Origin: Gemmatimonadaceae bacterium
Lineage (GTDB): Bacteria; Gemmatimonadota; Gemmatimonadetes; Gemmatimonadales; Gemmatimonadaceae
Direction: 5' to 3'
NCBI GenBank assembly: GCA_013820975.1
Contig: JACDHQ010000151.1
Location: 1 to 5,834, forward strand
Length of the DNA stretch: 5,834 bases
Positions 1 through 5,003 of this stretch are shown in pieces. Both the position numbers and the translations under genes were made by a program. Numbering within the stretch: position 1 is the first letter of the stretch; every line of letters starts with the position of its first letter. The notes under the pieces are model-generated. The model searched no databases, had not been told where the DNA came from, and saw only the letters and a list, made by a program, of their open reading frames with translations.

Positions 1-216
1 CGAATCGAAGCTGAGCACCTGGCTTGCCAGGCTTCGCGTCAGCCCCGGGAAGGTGATCCGCCCGGTACGCGCGCGCTGCCCGCAGGTGCTGCAATACGAA
101 CCCGCGAGCGGTGCGTCGCAGTTGAGGCATGTTTGCGCCGGGAGGGGTGGATTCGGAGCAACAACACCGAGTGGCGGTGTCATAGTTTCCGGCAGCGGTG
201 CAGGCTCCGGGTCCAT
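1..216 (-). CDS. DUF3667-type zinc-ribbon protein, N-terminal part (cut by window edge)
   Basis: The first 72 residues are visible, read from an ATG at 216 to the left edge without a stop. A proline-rich leader of about 28 residues precedes a treble-clef or zinc-ribbon signature with cysteines at 30, 33, 42 and 45 (CLNC, then CSTCGQ). This is followed by an RITF..L segment. The order CxxC, YC, CGQ, basic residues, RITF is how DUF3667 proteins begin; in that family a membrane domain of several helices follows, and here it would lie outside the window. The family role is unknown, and the protein is probably membrane-bound with a cytoplasmic zinc ribbon. The start overlaps the stop of the preceding small frame as TGATG, which suggests translational coupling. 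A second ATG at 183 or a GTG at 219 are alternative starts. Family call is by motif pattern; only this fragment can be judged. Confidence 0.7.
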   Translation of the reverse strand, partial: MDPEPAPLPETMTPPLGVVAPNPPLPAQTCLNCDAPLAGSYCSTCGQRARTGRITFPGLTRSLASQVLSFDS

Positions 217-299
217 CACCCGTCACCGAGGCGGGACCCTTCTGCCGCCAGCGCCTCCTGCAGGATACGAATGCGTGTCGGTCCCATGCGATGAGTCAC
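216..299 (-). CDS. possible 27-residue micro-ORF coupled to the DUF3667 gene
   Basis: A GTG at 299 opens a frame of 27 codons ending in a TGA at 218-216 that shares its A with the DUF3667 ATG. A good Shine-Dalgarno (GGAGG) lies about eight or nine bases upstream of the GTG. The GTG overlaps the stop of the preceding 40-codon frame as GTGA. The peptide starts MTHRMGPTRIRILQEALAAE and is basic then helical, with no recognised family. The two overlaps and the ribosome site favour translation. Alternatively this is the second half of one about 67-residue protein broken by a single missing base near 298, because the two peptides would read on smoothly (GGGSP-E-VTHRMG). The two options cannot be separated here. 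Confidence 0.3.
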   Translation of the reverse strand: MTHRMGPTRIRILQEALAAEGSRLGDG

Positions 300-418
300 T
301 TCGGGCTTCCTCCGCCTTCAACGAGGTACATGGTTCCCGGCCGCAGCGTGCCCGGCATCCGCTCCATGGCGGCATCCCGAAGCGATCCGAGCACGCGCTT
401 CAGGATCTGCGAATCCAT
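296..418 (-). CDS. possible 40-residue small protein, unknown function
   Basis: An ATG at 418 opens a 40-codon frame ending TGA at 298-296. The product begins MDSQILKRVLGSLRDAAMER, then has a short turn-rich tail (RPGTMYLVEGGG). The first part would form an amphipathic helix. It has no signal peptide or membrane segment and I recognise no family. It lies 64 bases after the stop of the NmrA/DUF6069 gene, beyond a strong hairpin, and overlaps the next micro-ORF by four bases (GTGA). The upstream region has only a weak ribosome site (GGCGGGAT). Codon choice is in keeping with the neighbours. It may be a complete micro-protein or the front half of a frameshifted 67-residue one. Confidence 0.35.
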   Translation of the reverse strand: MDSQILKRVLGSLRDAAMERMPGTLRPGTMYLVEGGGSPK

Positions 419-446
419 GATTGATCCCGCCACTGTTCGTGAACCC

Positions 447-476
447 GCGTGGGGGCCGGGATCCCGCCCCCCGCGC
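447..476 (-). terminator. GC-rich hairpin after the NmrA/DUF6069 gene
   Basis: A near-perfect dyad is centred on the GGATCC at 459-464. Five central pairs, one C-C mismatch, five more G-C pairs, one wobble and three further pairs give about 14 pairs over 30 bases. It lies seven bases after the stop of the minus-strand fusion gene and before the small ORFs. No run of T follows on the minus strand, so intrinsic termination is not certain. It could instead stabilise the 3' end of the mRNA or only weaken read-through. Confidence 0.4.
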
Positions 477-482
477 AGTGGG

Positions 483-1850
483 CTACGCCGCCTGTGTCCG
501 CAGTACCGTCCAGACGACGAGGCTGGCCACCACCACGTGCATCACGTTCAGCACGATCGCCTGCATGAGTGCCGTGCCGGGGATCACGAACGGGGCGGCG
601 AACGAGAGCAGCAGCACGACGCCCGCGACCCGCAGGAAGACCGGAACCGGCCTCGCGAGCCGGCGCCAGAGCAGGGCGAATGCGCCCACACCCGCCAGCA
701 CACCCACAACCGACACCAGGAGCACCGGCTCGACGGACATCTGCGCGCCGACATCCGGCTGGAACGTGAGCGACGGGAAGATCCCGCGCGCCACCGCGAG
801 CGCGAAGACCGCGGCGTTGGCGACTGCGGCCAGCACCCCCGCTACCAGGCCCGTCTGCCCGAGTGGTCGGCTCCCCCGCACGGGCGCCAGGGAGCGGTCG
901 TGGTCCAGATCCGTTGGTGACATGGTCGTCTCTGCAGTTCGAGCGGTGAAGGGAAGCCCGGTCGTCGCCAGCGGAGGTTCCGCTGCGTTTTGCCACACCA
1001 CCGCATGGTCGCGAACGAACCGATCGAGCGAGATCGGCGGCCGGCCGAGCAGCAGCTCCACGTCTGGCGTCACCCGCGCGGCGAGCCCGATCCGGGCCGT
1101 GAAGTAGATGCCGCGCAGCACTCGGACGAAGTCCTCCGCCGTGCCCTGCTCCCGCAGCCGCGTCCGGAACTCGCGCGGCGAGGGGTTCGCGTACCGCACC
1201 GAGCGGCCGAGCACTGCAGTGAGCACCCGCGCCACCGCAAAGTAGTCCAACGCTTCGCCACCGGTCAGCGTGTACGCCCTGCCGAAGTGCTCCGGCCGCC
1301 CCATCACGCGTGCCGCGACGGCCGCGATGTCGCGCACGTCGATGAAGCTGGTCTTGCCTCGGCCGGCCGGCACATGGATCTCGCCCCTGGTCCCGATATC
1401 CTCCAGGTACTGGGTCGAGAGGTTCCGCATGAAGAAGCTCGGTCGAAGCAGCGTATATGGCAGTCCGCTTCGTTCGACCAGCTTCTCCATCGCGTGGTGC
1501 GGCACCAGCGGGTTGTTGCCCGCTCCGAGCACCGAGAGCACCACCACATGAGGGCGGCCGTCCCCGGTGGCGTGGCGGATGGCCGGACCCATGATCCGCT
1601 TCACCGCGGCGATGTGCGGCGGGCGCATCAGGAACACCCCGTTCACGGCCTCGAACGCCGTAGCGAAGGTATCCGGCGCCTCGAATTCGAAGCGCACTAC
1701 CTCGACGGCCCCTCCCCACCGCTCCCGCGCCATCTCCACGCCACGGCCAGGCACCGCGGCGCGTACGCTCAGGCCAGCACGGAGCAGTTCGGCGACCACC
1801 TCGCGGCCGACGTTGCCCGTCGCTCCGGTGACCAGGATCGCACCACTCAT
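483..1850 (-). CDS. NmrA-type atypical SDR fused to a DUF6069-like four-helix membrane domain
   Basis: The 455-residue product has two parts. Residues 1-287 are an NmrA/SDR_a5-type Rossmann domain: the dinucleotide motif TGATGNVG at 8-15, VNGVFLMRPPH at 69-79, the substrate-side motif LLRPSFFMRN at 134-143, SFIDVRDIA at 168-176 and YTLTGGE at 193-199. The YxxxK catalytic pair of classical SDRs is absent, as usual for atypical SDRs that bind NAD(P)H as sensors or reductases. Residues 288-330 are a linker. Residues 335-452 hold four hydrophobic helices (about 335-355, 375-396, 404-424, 429-451) with the MHVVVASLV ending typical of DUF6069 proteins. Stand-alone NmrA proteins are about 280-300 residues and DUF6069 proteins about 130-150, so this is a fusion tethering the enzyme to the membrane. 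The start at 1850 places the Rossmann motif correctly; the ribosome site (GAGAG) is weak. An ATG at codon 310 (923-921) could start the membrane part separately. No substrate can be inferred. Confidence 0.92.
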   Translation of the reverse strand: MSGAILVTGATGNVGREVVAELLRAGLSVRAAVPGRGVEMARERWGGAVEVVRFEFEAPDTFATAFEAVNGVFLMRPPHIAAVKRIMGPAIRHATGDGRPHVVVLSVLGAGNNPLVPHHAMEKLVERSGLPYTLLRPSFFMRNLSTQYLEDIGTRGEIHVPAGRGKTSFIDVRDIAAVAARVMGRPEHFGRAYTLTGGEALDYFAVARVLTAVLGRSVRYANPSPREFRTRLREQGTAEDFVRVLRGIYFTARIGLAARVTPDVELLLGRPPISLDRFVRDHAVVWQNAAEPPLATTGLPFTARTAETTMSPTDLDHDRSLAPVRGSRPLGQTGLVAGVLAAVANAAVFALAVARGIFPSLTFQPDVGAQMSVEPVLLVSVVGVLAGVGAFALLWRRLARPVPVFLRVAGVVLLLSFAAPFVIPGTALMQAIVLNVMHVVVASLVVWTVLRTQAA

Positions 1851-1916
1851 GAGCTCTCGGTGGGATATGAAGTTCAGCTGTGTGTGCGAAGTATCAGTCC
1901 TGCGTACGCACGCGGC

Positions 1917-1945
1917 AGCTTACCGCACCGCGGCAATCGCGGCAA
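1917..1945 (-). promoter_or_regulatory. weak candidate promoter of the NmrA/DUF6069 gene, with a direct repeat
   Basis: On the minus strand TTGCCG (1945-1940) and TAAGCT (1922-1917) are separated by 17 bases, about 65 bases ahead of the ATG at 1850. The match to sigma-70 boxes is only partial. The -35 side is made of two direct copies of TTGCCGCG separated by one A (1945-1929), a nine-base period that could serve a regulator on one face of the helix. The call rests on position and spacing alone. Confidence 0.2.
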
Positions 1946-1975
1946 CCCAGCGTGAGACTCTATCTGACGTATCGT

Positions 1976-1989
1976 TCCGACATGTCGGA
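1976..1989. repeat. 14-bp perfect palindrome upstream of the NmrA/DUF6069 gene
   Basis: TCCGACATGTCGGA reads identically on both strands. It lies about 125 bases ahead of the NmrA start and about 30 bases beyond the candidate -35 box. Perfect palindromes of this size are typical of dimeric repressor operators, but one this long is expected by chance roughly once in two or three windows of this size. It also overlaps a possible plus-strand start codon at 1982. Confidence 0.25.
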
Positions 1990-2147
1990 GGGGCCCACGG
2001 CGGGCACCGAGACCGCGGACCCGCTCGAGTTCGTCGCGCGCACTACCGCACCGCTCCATGCACGCCCAGACGCCGCGAAGGCGATGGCTGGTACAGGGGA
2101 TCGCGTTAGCGTTGGGGTTGCTCGTGGTCCTGCCGTTCCTGCCGTAA
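1982..2147 (+). pseudogene. possible frameshifted small tail-anchored protein
   Basis: From the ATG at 1982 one frame gives a natural-looking acidic stretch (MSEGPTAGTETADPLEFVAR, to about 2085). The next frame, open from an ATG at 2058, then gives a basic stop-transfer sequence and a single hydrophobic helix (RRRWLVQGIALALGLLVVLP) ending at TAA 2145-2147. Dropping one base near 2088 would join them into a protein of about 54 residues with a cytoplasmic head and a C-terminal membrane anchor. As it stands, only the 29-residue peptide 2058-2147 carries the membrane segment. Neither start has a clear ribosome site. I recognise no family. It may be a decayed gene, a sequencing indel, or chance. 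Confidence 0.2.
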
Positions 2148-2176
2148 GGATTCAGGAAGCGGAGGCGGCGCGACAC

Positions 2177-2302
2177 TTGTCGGCGGTGGGCGCTGCCGCA
2201 CGGACCGTGGCGGCGATCCTCCTGTTGGCGGCGACGATCGCCGCCCTATCATCCGCTCACGCCCAGGCGCGGCACGCAGCTTCCTTCACCCCCTCTGCGT
2301 AG
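2177..2302 (+). CDS. possible secretory signal peptide remnant or small secreted peptide
   Basis: A TTG at 2177 with a GGAGG at 2161-2165 (spacing 11) opens a 41-codon frame; a GTG at 2186 is an alternative start. The product has a charged start (AAARTV), a hydrophobic core (AAILLLAATIAALSS) and an AHA|QA signal peptidase I site after about residue 29. Only about 12 residues follow before TAG. A signal peptide with almost no mature part suggests the front of an exported protein whose body has been lost, or a small exported peptide. No family is recognised. The core is also alanine-rich in a GC-rich genome, where such hydrophobic frames arise easily, so confidence is low. Confidence 0.25.
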   Translation: MSAVGAAARTVAAILLLAATIAALSSAHAQARHAASFTPSA

Positions 2303-2351
2303 TCGAGGCCTGCACGAGCAGTCAAGCGAAGTGTTGCCGACGATGCGGGTC

Positions 2352-2367
2352 GCAGGCATCAGCCTGG
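2352..2367 (+). repeat. 16-bp repeat, copy 1 (other copy at 4961-4976)
   Basis: The sequence GCAGGCATCAGCCTGG occurs here in the gap and again, same orientation, near the 3' end of the first unknown plus-strand gene. Allowing mismatches, 22 of 26 bases agree. Both copies can be read as QASAW in one frame, so the gap may hold a degenerate relict of that gene's end, or the match may be chance. Confidence 0.35.
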
Positions 2368-2394
2368 CTCGCCGGGCAGCCAACGTCCTCAACC

Positions 2395-2572
2395 GGGAGG
2401 TACATTCATGGGCATCCCCTTGCCAGTGGATCCTCATGGTCGTCCCAAGCAACAACCACGCAGCAATCGTCGCGAATGCCATCAAGGCATCGGGCGTCGT
2501 CGGATGGCTCGAGCCGCACGAATGGCCCCATGTGCGCATCGACGCCGATCGTCGGGAAAAGCCGCTCGCCCG
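2395..2572 (+). other. possible start of a broken plus-strand gene in the gap
   Basis: GGGAGG at 2395-2400 is followed after seven bases by an ATG at 2408, the best ribosome-site and start pair in the gap. The frame from that ATG soon becomes arginine-rich and runs antisense to the MFS gene, which is unlikely to be real. The neighbouring frame (from 2331) instead gives a balanced stretch around 2420-2560 (WILMVVPSNNHAAIVANAIK, then ASGVVGWLEPHEW). One base fewer near 2419 would connect the good start to this stretch (MGIPCQWILM...). The stretch has no end before the MFS gene. I recognise no family. It may be a gene remnant or non-coding. Confidence 0.2.
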
Positions 2573-3799
2573 TCACGCCACGAAACCCCCCGCGACCTGC
2601 CTCACGGTGCGCTGCTTGAGCGCGACGGCGAGCGCCACGGAGATCAACACGGCCGCCACGGCGAAGCTCGCCCGCATGCCCTGCGCGACGGCATGCGCTG
2701 GTGCCACCGCAGCATCGCCACCCGCAGCATATGCGAACACGGCCCCCATGACGGACGCGCCGGCGACCAGGCCGACGTTCCGCGACAGGCCCAGCACGCC
2801 TGCCACCGCGCCGCGCCGGTCGGACGCGGCACCACTCATCACTGCAGTGTTGTTCGCTGCCTGGAACACCGCGTAGCCGACCGTCAGGACGACGAGCGGC
2901 GCCACGTACGCAGCGGCACCACCGGCAATGCGCGATGCAGCCAGTAAGATCGTGCCCGCGACCATGGTGCCGAGCCCGATCAACGTTGCGTGGAACACTC
3001 CGATTCTGTCGGCGAGGCGACCGGCCGGCACGCCGCTCAGTGCGGCCGCCACAGGGCCGGTCGACATCACCATGCCCACGATCACCGGCGGGAGGCCGAG
3101 CCCGCGTGTCAGGTAGAACGGGCCCACGACGAGCGTCGCCATCATCACCGTCGAGACGAGTGCGTTCATCACCAGTCCGCCGATGATCGCGCTGTTGCGC
3201 AGCGTCTCGATGAGCCCGTGTGGCGGCGCGGCACGCGGGCCGGCGCGCAACGCGAGGTCGTCAGGCAGGTAGCGGTGGGCGAACAGCAGTGCGGCGGCGC
3301 CGAGCGGCACGTTCGCAAGGAAGAGCGCGTGCCAGCCAAACGCGGCGATCAGAACACCGCCGAGCGTGGGGCCGAGCGCCGTGCCGACCGCCGACATCGT
3401 GCCGAGCAGCCCCATCGCGCTGCCGGTGCGTGCGGCGGGCACCGCGTCGCTCACCAACGCCATCGTGAGCGCCATCATGACCGCTGCACCGGTCCCCTGC
3501 ACGGCGCGCGCGGCGACCAGCAGCCAGAGTGTTGGCGCAACACCGCACAGCAGCGAGCCTGCCGTGAACACGCCGATGCCGGCGAGCAGCAGTCGCCGCC
3601 GGCCCACGACGTCGCCAAGCCGCCCCGCACCGACGATGAGGACGGTGATAGCCAGCAGGTAGGCGATGACCACCCACTGCACCGCCTGGAACGACGCGCC
3701 GAACGCCTGTGAGATCGCGGGCAGTCCCACGTTGGCGATGCTCGTCCCGAGCGCGGCCAGGAGTGTCGATGCCGAAAGGGCAGTGAGGGCGGATCTCAC
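2573..3799 (-). CDS. MFS efflux transporter, DHA2 (EmrB/QacA)-like, compact 12-helix form
   Basis: The 408-residue protein is a proton-coupled drug/H+ antiporter-like inner-membrane carrier. Seen directly: TM1 with LGTSIANVGLPAIS (17-30), then QAVQWVVIAYLL (38-49) as in DHA2 proteins; motif A GRLGDVVGRRRLLLAG at 59-74; motif B RAVQGTGAA at 98-106; antiporter motif C GTALGPTLGG at 139-148; and a second motif A-like GRLADRIG at 260-267. Usual DHA2 members have about 470-500 residues and 14 helices. Here only a short loop (181-197) separates TM6 from the second half, so the two central helices are missing and 12 remain. The start is a GTG at 3799, inside the end of the TetR gene (GTGA overlap), so the two are co-translated. 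Expression is likely controlled by that TetR. Drug specificity cannot be read. Confidence 0.95.
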   Translation of the reverse strand: MRSALTALSASTLLAALGTSIANVGLPAISQAFGASFQAVQWVVIAYLLAITVLIVGAGRLGDVVGRRRLLLAGIGVFTAGSLLCGVAPTLWLLVAARAVQGTGAAVMMALTMALVSDAVPAARTGSAMGLLGTMSAVGTALGPTLGGVLIAAFGWHALFLANVPLGAAALLFAHRYLPDDLALRAGPRAAPPHGLIETLRNSAIIGGLVMNALVSTVMMATLVVGPFYLTRGLGLPPVIVGMVMSTGPVAAALSGVPAGRLADRIGVFHATLIGLGTMVAGTILLAASRIAGGAAAYVAPLVVLTVGYAVFQAANNTAVMSGAASDRRGAVAGVLGLSRNVGLVAGASVMGAVFAYAAGGDAAVAPAHAVAQGMRASFAVAAVLISVALAVALKQRTVRQVAGGFVA

Positions 3800-4422
3800 G
3801 ATGCCTGCGCGTCGACGTAGAGCTCGATCCCGTCAAGCACGCGCTGCAGCCCGAAGTGAAAGTTGTCCTCGAGCGTGATGTCGCGCTCGAGTCCCGAGAC
3901 GATCATCGCCGACAGGGTGGGGAAGCGTGGGTCGCCGACGGCGCGCACCAGGTCAATTGATACGGCACCCATCCACTCCTCCTGCGACATGCCCCGGGCC
4001 TGCGCCTTCGCGAACGAGATCGCGGTGTCCGAGCCGCCGCGTACGTAGCCGTCGACGGCATGCAGCATGTCGAACACCTCGCCGGCATCCAGGCCAGTGA
4101 GCGCGAGCGCCTCCACCACCGCCTCGAGCCACGCGAGCCAGTTGGGACCGTGCGGCGCGGCGACGAAGGGAAGCTCGGCCAGCCAGGGGCGTGAGATCAG
4201 CATGGTGCGCTTGGCCCAGGCCCACCGCTCCACCTCCTCCCGCCAGGTGCCCACCGGGCCCTCGCGCGCGCGGGGCAGGCCGTGCGCCGCGTCCACGATG
4301 GCGTCGATGAGCGCATCCTTGCTCGGGAAGTAGCGGTAGAGCGCCATGGTGGTGAACCCGAGCTCCCGGGCGACCGCCTGCATCGTGAGGGCGCCAAGCC
4401 CGTCCCGGTCCGCGATCCCCAT
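3796..4422 (-). CDS. TetR-family repressor with TetR_C_1-like ligand domain, N-terminus missing
   Basis: The 208-residue product is a dimeric ligand-responsive repressor, probably of the MFS gene it overlaps. The helix-turn-helix is seen at about 14-42 (MQAVARELGFTTMALYRYFP, then SKDALIDAI). The rest resembles the tetracycline-repressor-type C-terminal domain (TetR_C_1 pattern: SRPWLAELPF at 77-86, GPNWLAWLEAV at 92-102, FHFGLQRVLDGIE at 188-200). The first residues MGIADRDGLGAL correspond to the second half of helix 1. The normal 10-25 residues before it, which complete the DNA-binding bundle, are absent. Upstream in frame there is no ATG, GTG or TTG before a TGA at 4476-4474, and the 17 codons between (RRSPTPGARCARGRKTA) do not resemble a TetR start, except perhaps the last three to five. 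No ribosome site is visible and the start overlaps a plus-strand ATG. The gene is probably truncated at its front by a rearrangement near 4430. Confidence 0.88.
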   Translation of the reverse strand: MGIADRDGLGALTMQAVARELGFTTMALYRYFPSKDALIDAIVDAAHGLPRAREGPVGTWREEVERWAWAKRTMLISRPWLAELPFVAAPHGPNWLAWLEAVVEALALTGLDAGEVFDMLHAVDGYVRGGSDTAISFAKAQARGMSQEEWMGAVSIDLVRAVGDPRFPTLSAMIVSGLERDITLEDNFHFGLQRVLDGIELYVDAQAS

Positions 4423-4430
4423 GGCCGTCT

Positions 4431-5003
4431 TACGCCCACGCGCACATCGAGCCCCTGGAGTGGGACTCCGACGTCATCTACCGATGCGCGGCCGTCCTGA
4501 CGGACGGACTCTACCTCCCGTGTGTCGTGCTCGCGAGCGAGGAGCAGCGCGTCGCGCTCGCTCACCGGCGCCTCGCCGAGACCAGGCTGCGGAAGGCGTG
4601 GTGGCCGTGGTCGCGCGCCCGGCCGGCGCTGGGGGGCGAGGACTTCACGCTCCGCGCGTTTCTCACCGGGGCCAACACCCTGAAGCCATACGACATCGCC
4701 CGGTTGGAGCCGAGCGCGTTCGCCCTGCCTGGTGCGCGGATGGCGGAGATCCGCGGTGAGAGCAGCATGGGCTGGACCCAGTTCGTCGGCGTCATGCGGG
4801 ACGGGCGCGAGGTCTCGTTCGGCTCGACCTTCCACTGGGAGTGTTTCGCAATGCCCGACGGGTACACGGCCGCCGACATCGTGCGCATTCGCCCCCACGA
4901 GCGCGCCCCGGAGCCGCTGTACCGCGAGCGTCCGTTCTTCACCTGCTACGTCCCGGGGCTGCAGGCATCAGCCTGGTTCCCCGCGAAGGATCCACGCCCA
5001 TGA
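4431..5003 (+). CDS. unknown protein, first of three overlapping genes, 5' end broken
   Basis: The frame ending TGA at 5001-5003 looks coding from about 4431: YAHAHIEPLEWDSDVIYRCA, then a turn and VLTDGLYLPCVVLASEEQR. The first conventional start in frame is a GTG at 4527 (158 residues), which would discard this convincing front and has no ribosome site. No ATG, GTG or TTG lies between 4422 and 4527 in frame. An ATG at 4421 would give MAVYAHAHIEPLEW if one of the two Ts at 4430-4431 were absent, making 193 residues. So either one base is inserted or the start was lost at a breakpoint shared with TetR. The protein is soluble, rich in tryptophan and probably beta-rich (WTQFVGVMRDGREVSFGSTF), without signal or membrane helix. 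I recognise no family. It ends inside the next gene (ATGA overlap), so the two are co-translated. Confidence 0.75.
   Translation, partial: YAHAHIEPLEWDSDVIYRCAAVLTDGLYLPCVVLASEEQRVALAHRRLAETRLRKAWWPWSRARPALGGEDFTLRAFLTGANTLKPYDIARLEPSAFALPGARMAEIRGESSMGWTQFVGVMRDGREVSFGSTFHWECFAMPDGYTAADIVRIRPHERAPEPLYRERPFFTCYVPGLQASAWFPAKDPRP
4961..4976 (+). repeat. 16-bp repeat, copy 2 (other copy at 2352-2367)
   Basis: This copy of GCAGGCATCAGCCTGG encodes the QASAW near the C-terminus of the first unknown gene. The copy in the intergenic gap has the same orientation and can be read in the same sense frame. The matching block continues weakly for ten more bases. Confidence 0.35.

Noticed and set aside
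53..424. Plus-strand frame of 123 codons at the left edge
   Set aside because: It is antisense to the zinc-ribbon frame 216-1 and the micro-ORFs. The CxxC...CxxC signature on the minus strand is far more specific.
400..1719. Long open frame on the minus strand overlapping the NmrA fusion gene (439 codons)
   Set aside because: It is a shifted-frame shadow of the NmrA gene: arginine- and glycine-rich, without domains, while the 483-1850 frame has clear motifs.
990..1955. Long plus-strand open frame (321 codons) antisense to the NmrA domain
   Set aside because: Rich in histidine and arginine with no pattern. It arises because the antisense of GC-biased codons rarely contains stops.
2227..2245. 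Hairpin with an 8-bp perfect stem and 3-base loop
   Set aside because: It lies within the alanine- and isoleucine-coding part of the possible signal peptide, has no T run and stands at no gene end, so GC-rich composition can explain it.
2395..2560. Resemblance of the gap's frame (VVPSNNHAAIVANAIKASG) to the C-terminal end of AIR synthetase (PurM)
   Set aside because: Only a loose spacing match of hydrophobic, Pro and Trp positions; the conserved FN.G.G core is missing, and the stretch sits beside a start site rather than at a gene end.
2990..3712. Plus-strand open frame (240 codons) antisense to the MFS gene
   Set aside because: Extremely rich in arginine, histidine and glutamine; a shadow of the transporter gene.
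4419..4424. CCATGG (NcoI site) at the junction, suggesting a cloning-derived chimera
   Set aside because: A six-base site is common by chance (another occurs at 364-369) and is explained by two overlapping ATGs; it is not evidence by itself.
2352..4976. Repeat pair and run of small unknown genes considered as an integron cassette array
   Set aside because: No integrase, no GTTRRRY-type core sites and no attC-like folded repeats; the right-hand genes overlap instead of being spaced as cassettes.
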